Assembly (NCBI GenBank): GCA_023268955.1
Contig: JALRJW010000022.1
Coordinates: forward strand, 1 to 6,610
Length of the DNA stretch: 6,610 nucleotides
Origin: Aliarcobacter sp.
GTDB taxonomy: Bacteria > Campylobacterota > Campylobacteria > Campylobacterales > Arcobacteraceae
Direction: 5' to 3'
Part shown: piece after piece, positions 1 through 6,610 of the stretch
Layout of the letters: each line of letters begins with the position of its first letter
How positions within the stretch are numbered: the first letter of the stretch is position 1
The notes under the pieces: generated by a model
Databases searched by the model: none
What the model saw: the letters and a program-made list of their open reading frames with translations, nothing else
What the model was told of the DNA's origin: nothing
Translations under genes and position numbers: made by a program

Positions 1-2284
1 CAGGAGCTTTTTTTGCTGTTGTTTTAGACTTTGGATCTTTTGCAATTATCTCTTGACACTCTTCAAGTGTTAAGTCTTCTGCAACTTTACCTTTTGGTAT
101 TTTAAAGTTCTTTCTACCTTGTTTGATATATGCACCATATCTTCCATTTAAGATTTGAATCTTTTCTTCTGCAAACTCTTTTATTGTAGCTTTTGCTTTT
201 GCTTCATCAAGTTCTTTGATTACCTCTTTAGCTCTTGCTTCTTCAATAGTATATGGATCATCAGCTTTTAATGAATAATATTTACTTTTTACTTGTAAAT
301 ATGGACCAAATCTTCCGATATTTGCTTTTATATCTTCACCCTCTTGCGTTTGTCCCACAACTCTTGGTAAAGTAAATAAAAATAGTGCTTCCTCTAAAGT
401 TATTGTATCCATATTTAAATGATCAGGAATTGCTACAAACTTTGGCTTTTCTTCATCATCTTTTGTTCCAATTTGAACAAATGGACCAAATCTACCTACT
501 CTAGCACTCATAGGTTTTCCTGATTTTGGATCAATACCTAACTCTCGCACTTGCAAATAATCTTCTTTGCTTACAGTTTCTTCTTTTGATTCAATAGTTT
601 TTTTGAAATTACCATAAAAATCTCTCATTACTTGTTCCCAAGCAATTTTACCTTCAGCAATTTCATCAAACTCTTCTTCAATTCTAGCTGTAAAACCTAA
701 ATCAACTATATCGCTGAAATGATCAACTAAAAATTTATTCACAACTTCACCCGTTGGTGTTGGAATAAGTTTTTTGTCTTCTGTTTTTGTTACATATTCC
801 CTTGCTTGAATAGTTGAAATTGTTGGAGCATAGGTAGATGGTCTTCCAATTCCTTCGCTCTCTAATTTTTTAACTAAAGATGCTTCTGTGTATCTTGCAG
901 GTGGTTTTGTAAATAACTGTTCTAATTCAAGTTTTTCTAACTCTAAAACTGTTCCTACTTTAATAGTTGGCAAGATTTTTTCAACACTATCAAGTGCAGC
1001 TTCAGGATTATCACTACCTTCTGTATATACTTTCATAAATCCAGGGAAGATAATTCTTTGTCCCTTAGTTTGGAACTCATACTCACCATCTTTACCAGCT
1101 TGGATTTTATAAGTTGTATTAGCAATTTTTGCTTGTTTCATTTGAGTTGCTAATGTTCTTTTCCAAATTAAACTATAAAGTTTATACTGAGCATTATCAA
1201 CATATGCTTTGATTTGACTTGGTTTTAAAGCTAGATTAACAGGTCTAATAGCTTCGTGAGCTTCTTGTGCTCCTTTAGCTTTTGATGTGTAAACTCTAGG
1301 TTTGCTTAAAGAATACTCTTTTCCATACTCTTCTTCAATAACCTCTTTAGCAGCACTTGTAGCAACTGTTGAAAGATTTAATGAGTCTGTTCTCATATAA
1401 GTGATTAAACCACCTGTATGATTTGGAATATTTCCAACATTTCCTTCATATAGTTGTTGAGCAATTATCATTGTTTGTTTAACAGATAATCCTAATTTTC
1501 TTGAAGCTTCTTGTTGCAAAGTAGAAGTTGTAAAAGGAGCAGCTGGATTTCTTGTACTATCTTTTTCTTCGATATCAACTAATTTATATATTCCAGCATT
1601 GCATGAGCTTTCAATTACTCTTGCTTGAGTTTCATTAGTTACTTTTACATTTTTACCGTTCTCTTTTGCTAATTCAGCCATAAGTTCAGGATTAATGTAA
1701 TTTGCTTTAATTCTCCAATACTCTTCAGGAATAAAGTTTCTAATCTCATCTTCCCTATCAACTATGATTCTAACTGCAACAGATTGAACTCTACCAGCAC
1801 TTAATCCATATCTTACTTTTTTCCACAATAAAGGAGAAAGTTCATAACCAACTGCTCTATCAAGGATTCTTCTTGCTTGTTGAGCATCAACTAAATGTTG
1901 GTCAACTTCTCTAGGATTTGCTAAGGCTTCTAAAATAGCACCTTTAGTAATTTCATGGAATACAATTCTTTTAATAGGGTTTTTTTCAATTTTTAGCGCA
2001 GGAATTAAGTGCCAAGCAATAGCTTCTCCCTCTCTATCCTCATCGGCCGCTAGGTAAATAGTAGTATCTTTAGTAATTTCTTTTTTCAAATCGCTGATAA
2101 CTTTCTTTTTATCAGCAGTAACCATATATTTTGGTTCAAAATTATTATCAGGATCAAAACCAAGTTTTGATTTAGGTAAATCTCTTACATGGCCCATAGA
2201 TGCCATTACTTTATAATCACTCCCTAAAAATTTTGAAATTGTCTTTGCTTTTGCGGGAGACTCCACTATTACTAAATTCTTCAC
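1..2284 (-). CDS. topA: DNA topoisomerase I (TopA), type IA; 3' end beyond window
   Basis: Type IA topoisomerase that relaxes negatively supercoiled DNA by cutting one strand through a 5'-phosphotyrosine link; cytoplasmic, acts on the chromosome. The 761 visible residues read without interruption. Seen: N-terminal TOPRIM domain with VIVESPAKAKT (Glu8) and the acidic triad in AADEDREGEAIAWH (Asp81, Asp83, Glu85); SAGRVQS; the active-site loop GLITYMRTDS with catalytic Tyr296; AHEAIRP; and PPARYTEASLVKKLE followed by GIGRPSTYAPTISTIQ. The C-terminus has three glycine-arginine-aromatic repeats (GRFGP at 597 and 657, GRYGA at 714) and then a Lys/Ala-rich tail running off the window. No CxxC zinc ribbons are present. 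The GTG start at 2284 is supported by AAGG seven bases upstream, an in-frame stop just before it and the canonical N-terminus. Probably only a short tail is missing. It lies 57 bp after murB and may have its own promoter. Confidence 0.98.
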   Translation of the reverse strand, partial: MKNLVIVESPAKAKTISKFLGSDYKVMASMGHVRDLPKSKLGFDPDNNFEPKYMVTADKKKVISDLKKEITKDTTIYLAADEDREGEAIAWHLIPALKIEKNPIKRIVFHEITKGAILEALANPREVDQHLVDAQQARRILDRAVGYELSPLLWKKVRYGLSAGRVQSVAVRIIVDREDEIRNFIPEEYWRIKANYINPELMAELAKENGKNVKVTNETQARVIESSCNAGIYKLVDIEEKDSTRNPAAPFTTSTLQQEASRKLGLSVKQTMIIAQQLYEGNVGNIPNHTGGLITYMRTDSLNLSTVATSAAKEVIEEEYGKEYSLSKPRVYTSKAKGAQEAHEAIRPVNLALKPSQIKAYVDNAQYKLYSLIWKRTLATQMKQAKIANTTYKIQAGKDGEYEFQTKGQRIIFPGFMKVYTEGSDNPEAALDSVEKILPTIKVGTVLELEKLELEQLFTKPPARYTEASLVKKLESEGIGRPSTYAPTISTIQAREYVTKTEDKKLIPTPTGEVVNKFLVDHFSDIVDLGFTARIEEEFDEIAEGKIAWEQVMRDFYGNFKKTIESKEETVSKEDYLQVRELGIDPKSGKPMSARVGRFGPFVQIGTKDDEEKPKFVAIPDHLNMDTITLEEALFLFTLPRVVGQTQEGEDIKANIGRFGPYLQVKSKYYSLKADDPYTIEEARAKEVIKELDEAKAKATIKEFAEEKIQILNGRYGAYIKQGRKNFKIPKGKVAEDLTLEECQEIIAKDPKSKTTAKKAP

Positions 2285-2291
2285 TAAAAAA

Positions 2292-2295
2292 CCTT
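2292..2295 (-). promoter_or_regulatory. Ribosome binding site of topA (decides GTG start)
   Basis: AAGG on the minus strand lies seven bases before the GTG at 2284-2282. An in-frame TAA overlaps this element, so no longer start is possible. This fixes the non-ATG start of topA. Confidence 0.7.
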
Positions 2296-2314
2296 AATTA
2301 TATTTAATTTGTGT

Positions 2315-2331
2315 ATTCTAACAAAAAAAAA
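2315..2331 (-). promoter_or_regulatory. Candidate sigma-70 promoter for topA (T-tract plus extended -10)
   Basis: On the minus strand a run of nine T (2331-2323) leads directly into TG-T-TAGAAT, an extended -10 element (TAGAAT at 2320-2315). Campylobacterota housekeeping promoters are known to rely on a -10 box with T-rich DNA upstream rather than on a clear -35 box. The predicted start, near 2308, would give a leader of about 24 bases that includes the AAGG site of topA. The match is by eye and the region is AT-rich, so chance matches are possible; read-through from murB is the alternative. Confidence 0.4.
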
Positions 2332-2341
2332 TTAATACTCA

Positions 2342-3124
2342 CTAATAAACTAATATTTCTAATTTTAAATCGATATTAAATTTCTCTTTGACTTTTTGTT
2401 TTGCTAAGTTTATCATTTCCATAGCCTCTTCAAATGTACCCTCACCATAATTTACTAAAAAATTAGCATGTTCATTTGAAAAACCCATATTTCCTATTTT
2501 AAAACCTTTTAATTCAACTTCTTGTATTAATCTTCCTGCAAAATCACCTTCTGGATTTATAAAACATGACCCAGCACTTGGCATATGAGGTTGATTGTCT
2601 CTCATTTTATTAAATTTTTTCAACTCTTCTTTATCAAAACCTTTTTGAATATTGAAAACCACTTCGTAAATTATAGTATCTATTTTTGTATGTCTGTATG
2701 AAAAATCTATATCTTTAACACTTACATATCCATCTTTTGTTTTGATGCTATGAACATGATTAAAAATCTCCCAAGATTTTAATCCGGCATTCATTTTAGT
2801 TAAACCACCCATATTTCCAGGTAATTTTGCTAAAAACTCCAAATGTGCAATATCATTGTTTCTTGTATAAGTTAAAAGTTTTCCAGAAGTTGTAGCGCAT
2901 CCAACATAAAGTAAATCATTTTCTTGTTTTATGTAATTAAACTCTTCACCTAAAATTGCAAATTTAGGATTGTTATTTGAAATAAGAATATTATTCCCTC
3001 TTCCAAGTATTTGATAATCATCATATTCACCTATTTCATTTATAACCAATACTTCACATACTGGTCCTATTTTAATAGATGTATATTTTGAGAAATCAAT
3101 TTCTTTAAAGAAGTTTTTGTTCAT
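2342..3124 (-). CDS. murB: UDP-N-acetylenolpyruvoylglucosamine reductase (MurB)
   Basis: FAD enzyme that uses NADPH to reduce UDP-GlcNAc-enolpyruvate to UDP-MurNAc, the second committed step of peptidoglycan precursor synthesis; cytoplasmic. Seen in 260 residues: the FAD-binding loop GRGNNILIS (41-49); FLAKLPGNMGGLTKMNAG (97-114), which matches the MurB glycine-rich substrate/FAD segment; FSYRHT with Tyr143 and Arg144 at the place of the E. coli Tyr158/Arg159 pair; SAGSCFINP with Ser186 as the expected proton donor (E. coli Ser229); NEHANFLVN (217-225); and Glu256 in the final LKLEILVY, the likely equivalent of E. coli Glu325. The compact length is typical of epsilon-type MurB. Its ATG follows directly on the TAA of mqnD with no gap, and there is no convincing Shine-Dalgarno sequence, so translation probably depends on ribosomes finishing mqnD. 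It ends with TAG. Function is secure from the motifs; the residue equivalences are by motif alignment. Confidence 0.96.
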   Translation of the reverse strand: MNKNFFKEIDFSKYTSIKIGPVCEVLVINEIGEYDDYQILGRGNNILISNNNPKFAILGEEFNYIKQENDLLYVGCATTSGKLLTYTRNNDIAHLEFLAKLPGNMGGLTKMNAGLKSWEIFNHVHSIKTKDGYVSVKDIDFSYRHTKIDTIIYEVVFNIQKGFDKEELKKFNKMRDNQPHMPSAGSCFINPEGDFAGRLIQEVELKGFKIGNMGFSNEHANFLVNYGEGTFEEAMEMINLAKQKVKEKFNIDLKLEILVY

Positions 3125-3988
3125 TTATTTATTTCTTAACTCTTTATACTCATCTGGAATTAGATAATCTTCACTTTTAATAAGCTCACTAAAATAACCA
3201 TGTTTAAAGCCTAATTCATATAATTTATCCAAAGCTTTATATTGAACATCACTAATTTTTACTGAATTATCATTTGCATATAAATCTAAATATTTATCTA
3301 AAGTTTCAGCATCTACTCTAATAAGCCCTTTTTCAAGTAACATAGGAGCTAATACTCGTCTATTTTTATTTGCAACATCAACAGCTTTAATTAAAGCCTC
3401 TTCATACTCAATAGCACTAGTAATTGGAAGAGATCTTCTTAAACACATTCCACCTAATGGCAATGGTAAATCACCTCCACTAAGTTCTAACCAAACATCC
3501 CACATCTCTTTTTCAACTTCAAGTTCATTATTGTAAGTTAATATAGACTCATGAATTAAAACACCTGCATCAACTGCTCCATCTAAAACAGCTTGTTCTA
3601 TTTCTAAAAAATTCATATAAGTAATTCTTGCATCTGGATAAGCTATTTTAAACAATAAAGCATTTGTTGTGTATTTTCCACTTAAAGCAACTTTGAAATT
3701 TCTTTTTAAAGTTGTACCTTTTTTCTTTATAAGTTTAGGTCCATAACCCTCACCAAATGAAACAGCTGTTTTTAACAGTGCATAATCATCTTTTACAAAA
3801 GGATATAAGGCAAATGAAATAGCACAAATATCGTACTCACCATTTAGTGTTGCTTGATTTAACGTTTCAATATCATCGGCAATATTTTCAAACTTTGTAT
3901 CTTTTACTCCTACCCAACCAAATTTAATGGCATAGTACATAAAAATATCATCAGCATCTGGAGAATGAGCTACGCTTACTGTTTTCAA
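3125..3988 (-). CDS. mqnD: 1,4-dihydroxy-6-naphthoate synthase (MqnD), menaquinone futalosine pathway
   Basis: MqnD converts cyclic dehypoxanthine futalosine into 1,4-dihydroxy-6-naphthoate, a late ring-forming step of the futalosine route to menaquinone; soluble, with a periplasmic-binding-protein-like fold. Seen in 287 residues: the N-terminal signature HSPDADDIFMYYA (8-20), DIETLN (39-44), YDICAISF (52-59), GEGYGPKLI (79-87), DAGVLIHES (140-148), whose His146 fits the catalytic histidine described for Thermus MqnD (His145), and LPLPLGGMCLRR (174-185). The HSPDxDD start separates it from the related MqnA (chorismate dehydratase). The start is TTG: it has AAGGA seven bases upstream, and the first internal ATG (Met17) would lose the signature. 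It lies 137 bp after nuoN and directly abuts murB. The link to complex I makes sense because menaquinone is the expected electron acceptor. The other mqn genes are not in the window. Confidence 0.93.
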   Translation of the reverse strand: MKTVSVAHSPDADDIFMYYAIKFGWVGVKDTKFENIADDIETLNQATLNGEYDICAISFALYPFVKDDYALLKTAVSFGEGYGPKLIKKKGTTLKRNFKVALSGKYTTNALLFKIAYPDARITYMNFLEIEQAVLDGAVDAGVLIHESILTYNNELEVEKEMWDVWLELSGGDLPLPLGGMCLRRSLPITSAIEYEEALIKAVDVANKNRRVLAPMLLEKGLIRVDAETLDKYLDLYANDNSVKISDVQYKALDKLYELGFKHGYFSELIKSEDYLIPDEYKELRNK

Positions 3989-3995
3989 AAGCTTG

Positions 3996-4000
3996 TCCTT
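3996..4000 (-). promoter_or_regulatory. Ribosome binding site of mqnD (decides TTG start)
   Basis: AAGGA on the minus strand, seven bases before the TTG at 3988-3986. It is the only good Shine-Dalgarno match near the 5' end of the gene and supports the rare TTG start. Confidence 0.75.
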
Positions 4001-4063
4001 GTTTTAATAGTATATAAATATTTTAAATTTTTCTGATTTTATCAATATATAGGTAAGTATAAG

Positions 4064-4069
4064 ATTATA
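4064..4069 (-). promoter_or_regulatory. Candidate -10 box for the mqnD-murB unit
   Basis: A perfect TATAAT occurs on the minus strand just after the hairpin that follows nuoN. Transcription would start near 4057, leaving a leader of about 69 bases before the TTG. No -35 box is seen at the right distance. The spacer is very AT-rich and holds other weaker -10-like sequences (TATACT at 4056-4061 and 4009-4014), so the choice is uncertain. Confidence 0.35.
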
Positions 4070-4077
4070 GTAGTTTT

Positions 4078-4108
4078 TCAAAGTCCCAATTATTTCATGA
4101 GACTTTGA
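4078..4108 (-). terminator. Terminator-like hairpin after nuoN (no U-tract)
   Basis: A perfect 8-bp inverted repeat (TCAAAGTC / GACTTTGA, arms 4078-4085 and 4101-4108, 15-base loop) lies about 17 bases after the nuoN stop codon. It is in the right place to end the nuo transcript or protect its 3' end. The stem is weak (3 GC pairs) and on the minus strand it is followed by A-rich, not U-rich, sequence, so it is not a standard intrinsic terminator. Confidence 0.35.
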
Positions 4109-4125
4109 GTTTATTAGAAGTTTTA

Positions 4126-5628
4126 TTAAAAACCAGCAGCAGTTACGTATGCTGTAATCATTGTTAATAATGGCTCTACAAATATTACTGAAATAACAGC
4201 TAAAACCACACAAATACCAACTACTGATTTCATAGGCACAGATGCATTTTGCATAAACTTCGTTTTAAATCTTGCATCTGGATCTCTTAAGAAGATATAA
4301 GATACTGGTTTTAAATAATAGTACGCAGCTACAGCTGAGTTTAATACAATAATAATAGCTAAAGCAATTTCTCCAGCATTTACAGCACTTGAAACTAAGA
4401 ACATTTTTCCCCAGAATAATGCAAATGGTGGTAATCCTGTTAAAGCAAACAAGAATAATCCAATGATTGCCGCTGTAAATGGTGAAATTTGAGCAAGTCC
4501 TGATAATGAATCTAAATCATATGGAGATGCATAATCTTTTACAGATTTACCTCTATTTAACCATAACATACCAAATGCACCAAAGTTAGTCACTGTAAAT
4601 AAAATCCAGTATAAAAACAATGCACTATGTGATTGCGTTGTTCCTATTAAAATTGCTGCCATTGCCATACCTGCATTTGAAACAGATGAGTAAGCTAGCA
4701 TTCTTTTAATATTTGTTTGTTGCAATGCAATAATATTTGGAATAGTCATAGTTAAAATAACTGTTGTATAAAGCATAGTTTGAATAATAATATCATTTGT
4801 ATGAACAAAGATTTCAAAAAATCTTAAAGCAACTACAAATCCTGCCATTTTTGGAACAACTGACATAAATCCAGCTAATGCTGAAGTTGAACCTTGATAA
4901 ACATCTGGAACCCAAATATGATAAGGGAATAATGATAATTTAAATCCTAAAGCAGCGAACATAAATACAAATCCAACTAAAACCATCATATATTGACCGA
5001 AGTTTTCATGTGAAAGCATATTTTGCTCAGTTAAAACTCTTGAAATTTCTGATAATTCAACTGAACCTGTTACAGCATAAAAAATCATTGAACCAAAAGC
5101 AAAGAATGCAGCTGTTAAAGCACCCATTGTAAAATATTTTACAGATGCTTCAATTGTTGTCATTCTATTATGCATTGCAATAATTGTATATAAAGCTAAT
5201 GATGAAGTCTCTAAACCAACAAAAATCAAGATTAAAGAGTCAGTACTTACCATAAATTGGAAACCAGCAACCATAAATAAATATAGTGCGAAGTATTCCG
5301 CATATCTAAACTCTTGGAATCTTAATTTTGAAAGACCTAAGAAAGAGAATAAAATAGCCCCACCTAATATAATAATTTGAGAAAGTATTGCTATTCCATC
5401 CATAAACATTAAGTCAAACATTCCTCTAACAGGTCCGTTATAAGCTAACAATGTAAATAAATCAAAAGTTAAAAATAGTACAACTAAAATTACATATAAA
5501 GATTTATGACCACCTTTATTAAAAAGGTCCGTTAACAAAATACTCAATGCTCCAATAATAGCAATTGCTACAGGAGCTAAAGAAGCCAAATTCAGGCTAT
5601 TAAAATCAATTGAAATTGGATCTACCAT
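4126..5628 (-). CDS. nuoN: NADH-quinone oxidoreductase subunit N (complex I, NuoN)
   Basis: Antiporter-like proton-pumping subunit of the membrane arm of respiratory complex I, an inner-membrane protein. The 500 residues contain about 14 hydrophobic segments, close to the E. coli protein (about 485 residues). Seen: FVGLETSSLALY (136-147) with Glu140, matching the key TM5 glutamate (E. coli Glu133); GFKLSLFPYHIWVPDVYQGS (228-247) with channel Lys230 (E. coli Lys217); Lys260 in VVPKMAGF (E. coli Lys247); NIKRMLAYSSVSNAG (306-320); and ALTGLPPFALFWGKMFL (395-411) with Lys408 (E. coli Lys395). All charged residues of the proposed proton path are therefore present. The ATG overlaps the nuoM stop by one base (TAATG) and follows AGGGAGG at a seven-base spacing. 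As in most bacteria, nuoN appears to be the last gene of the nuo operon; a hairpin follows it. Confidence 0.97.
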   Translation of the reverse strand: MVDPISIDFNSLNLASLAPVAIAIIGALSILLTDLFNKGGHKSLYVILVVLFLTFDLFTLLAYNGPVRGMFDLMFMDGIAILSQIIILGGAILFSFLGLSKLRFQEFRYAEYFALYLFMVAGFQFMVSTDSLILIFVGLETSSLALYTIIAMHNRMTTIEASVKYFTMGALTAAFFAFGSMIFYAVTGSVELSEISRVLTEQNMLSHENFGQYMMVLVGFVFMFAALGFKLSLFPYHIWVPDVYQGSTSALAGFMSVVPKMAGFVVALRFFEIFVHTNDIIIQTMLYTTVILTMTIPNIIALQQTNIKRMLAYSSVSNAGMAMAAILIGTTQSHSALFLYWILFTVTNFGAFGMLWLNRGKSVKDYASPYDLDSLSGLAQISPFTAAIIGLFLFALTGLPPFALFWGKMFLVSSAVNAGEIALAIIIVLNSAVAAYYYLKPVSYIFLRDPDARFKTKFMQNASVPMKSVVGICVVLAVISVIFVEPLLTMITAYVTAAGF

Positions 5629-6610
5629 TATTTAGCCTCCCTAACAATAGTATTAAGTTCTCTTAATCTATCTTTTGTTTCTTGTTCCACAGCTTTTACT
5701 TCCATTACTTTCGTAAGATTTGTTACTGTTGTGTTTAATGGATCTAAAATTGGTTTTGGATAAATACCCATTGCTATTACTAAAACAGTAATAGCGCCTA
5801 AAGCAACCAACTCTCTTCCATAAATATCTTTCATTTTTTTATTTTCTTCTTTAACTAATTTTCCAAAGAATGTTCTTTTGTACATAGAAAGCATGTAAAT
5901 TACACTTAATACGATTGTTAATGAAGCAATAAAAGCTAAAATAGGACTAGCTTTAAAGAATCCTAAAAGTGATAAAAACTCACCAATAAATCCTACAGTT
6001 AAAGGTAAACCAACAGATGCCATTAAAACAACTGCATAAACCGTTGCAAACACAGGCATATTATGAGCTAATCCACCGAACTCTTTAATTAGTTTAGTTT
6101 TTCTTCTATCATAAAGAACACCAACTAACATGAATAGTCCCCCTGAAACAATACCGTGACCAATCATTAAATAAACAGCCCCTGCAATTCCTTCAATATT
6201 TAAAGCAAATACCCCAAGGATAATTACCCCCATGTGAGAAATTGAAGAGTATGCAATCATCTGCTTCATATCTTCTTGAGCATATGCAATCATAGCAGTA
6301 TAAACAATAGCAATAAGACCAAGTACCGTCATAAATCCTGTGAAGTATACACTTGCATCTGGAAACAGTGGTAATGAAAATCTAATAAACCCGTATGTTT
6401 CCATTTTTAGTAATACAGCAGCTAGCACAATTGAACCAATTGTTGGAGCTTGACCGTGTGTTAATGGTAACCATGTATGTAATGGAAACATTGGTACTTT
6501 TACAGCAAATCCAAAGAAGAATGCAATAAATAACCATAACTGTAAATCAACTGGTAAAATAACACTATACCAATCAAGTAAGTTAAAGCTCCAAATTCCT
6601 GAAGTTTGAT
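5628..6610 (-). CDS. nuoM: NADH-quinone oxidoreductase subunit M (complex I, NuoM); 5' end beyond window
   Basis: Antiporter-like proton-pumping subunit of complex I, next to NuoN/NuoL in the membrane arm. The frame is open to the right edge, giving 326 visible residues; compared with the roughly 500-residue family, about 180 N-terminal residues are missing. A Met at 6491 is internal: the family motif FAVKVPMFPLHTWLP spans it. Numbering from the first visible residue, Lys37 (VKVP) and Lys68 (LLK) match E. coli Lys234 and Lys265, and Glu210 in GFIGEF matches Glu407. Further motifs are GQAPTIGS, QEDMKQMIAYSSISHMG and GHGIVSGGLF. The segment after LLK reads METYGF, where a small residue is usual (see findings). 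The protein ends in a charged tail of about 25 residues after the last membrane helix. The stop codon overlaps the nuoN start by one base. Confidence 0.97.
   Translation of the reverse strand, partial: QTSGIWSFNLLDWYSVILPVDLQLWLFIAFFFGFAVKVPMFPLHTWLPLTHGQAPTIGSIVLAAVLLKMETYGFIRFSLPLFPDASVYFTGFMTVLGLIAIVYTAMIAYAQEDMKQMIAYSSISHMGVIILGVFALNIEGIAGAVYLMIGHGIVSGGLFMLVGVLYDRRKTKLIKEFGGLAHNMPVFATVYAVVLMASVGLPLTVGFIGEFLSLLGFFKASPILAFIASLTIVLSVIYMLSMYKRTFFGKLVKEENKKMKDIYGRELVALGAITVLVIAMGIYPKPILDPLNTTVTNLTKVMEVKAVEQETKDRLRELNTIVREAK
5636..5642 (-). promoter_or_regulatory. Ribosome binding site of nuoN inside nuoM
   Basis: AGGGAGG on the minus strand, seven bases before the nuoN ATG, lies within the last codons of nuoM. 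It is the strongest Shine-Dalgarno sequence in the window and fixes the nuoN start at 5628. Confidence 0.8.

Noticed and set aside
8..14. Run of seven T in topA as a frameshift or phase-variable site
   Set aside because: It encodes consecutive lysines in the basic tail of TopA and the frame is intact; such runs are expected in AT-rich DNA.
888..1112. Plus-strand open frame of 74 codons inside topA
   Set aside because: It lies antisense to a well-supported TopA coding region, resembles no protein I recognise and has no convincing ribosome binding site.
2297..2302. TATAAT on the minus strand just before topA
   Set aside because: Transcription would start near 2290, inside or after the AAGG site, leaving an mRNA without its ribosome binding site. 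The TAGAAT element farther upstream fits better.
4076..4081. TTGAAA as a -35 box for the mqnD promoter
   Set aside because: Only six bases separate it from the TATAAT at 4064-4069, far short of the usual spacing of about 17.
4004..4213. Minus-strand open frame of 69 codons overlapping the 3' end of nuoN
   Set aside because: It is a shifted frame across the nuoN end and the AT-rich spacer, rich in Ile, Asn and Tyr as expected for chance coding of AT-rich DNA; no recognisable domain.
1..6610. Search for tRNA, rRNA, CRISPR, insertion sequences, attachment sites or a novel defence or metabolic system
   Set aside because: Coding sequence fills nearly the whole window with five housekeeping genes. 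The only spacers (57 and 137 bp) show no cloverleaf, spaced direct repeats or transposon ends.

Overview
This AT-rich window carries five protein genes, all on the minus strand and tightly packed. Read in the direction of transcription (right to left) they are nuoM (5' end outside the window), nuoN, mqnD, murB and topA (3' end outside the window). The low GC content, a nuo operon ending in nuoM-nuoN, the futalosine-type menaquinone enzyme MqnD and the protein sequences themselves point to a Campylobacterota genome. An Arcobacter-like organism is the best guess, but this is an inference from sequence character, not a database match.

Right part (4126-6610): the last two membrane subunits of respiratory complex I. 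NuoM and NuoN are antiporter-like proton-pumping subunits; their genes share one base (TAATG) and nuoN has a strong Shine-Dalgarno sequence inside the end of nuoM. The 137-bp gap that follows (3989-4125) holds an imperfect terminator-like hairpin and a TATAAT box that could restart transcription for mqnD.

Middle (2342-3988): mqnD, with a TTG start and a good ribosome binding site, makes 1,4-dihydroxy-6-naphthoate in the futalosine route to menaquinone, the quinone that complex I would reduce in such a cell. murB (UDP-N-acetylenolpyruvoylglucosamine reductase, cell-wall precursor synthesis) starts on the base right after the mqnD stop codon, so the two are almost certainly co-transcribed and probably translationally coupled.

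Left part (1-2284): topA, DNA topoisomerase I, with a GTG start. A 57-bp spacer separates it from murB and contains a candidate extended -10 promoter behind a nine-T run. The visible protein (761 residues) has all core catalytic motifs. Its C-terminus is built of GRFGP-type repeats and a lysine-rich tail, with no zinc ribbons.

The window looks like ordinary chromosomal housekeeping DNA. I found no mobile element, CRISPR array, RNA gene or new system. The points worth a second look are modest: the TopA C-terminus, a glutamate beside the conserved NuoM channel lysine, the link of a menaquinone gene to the end of the nuo operon, and the two short regulatory spacers.
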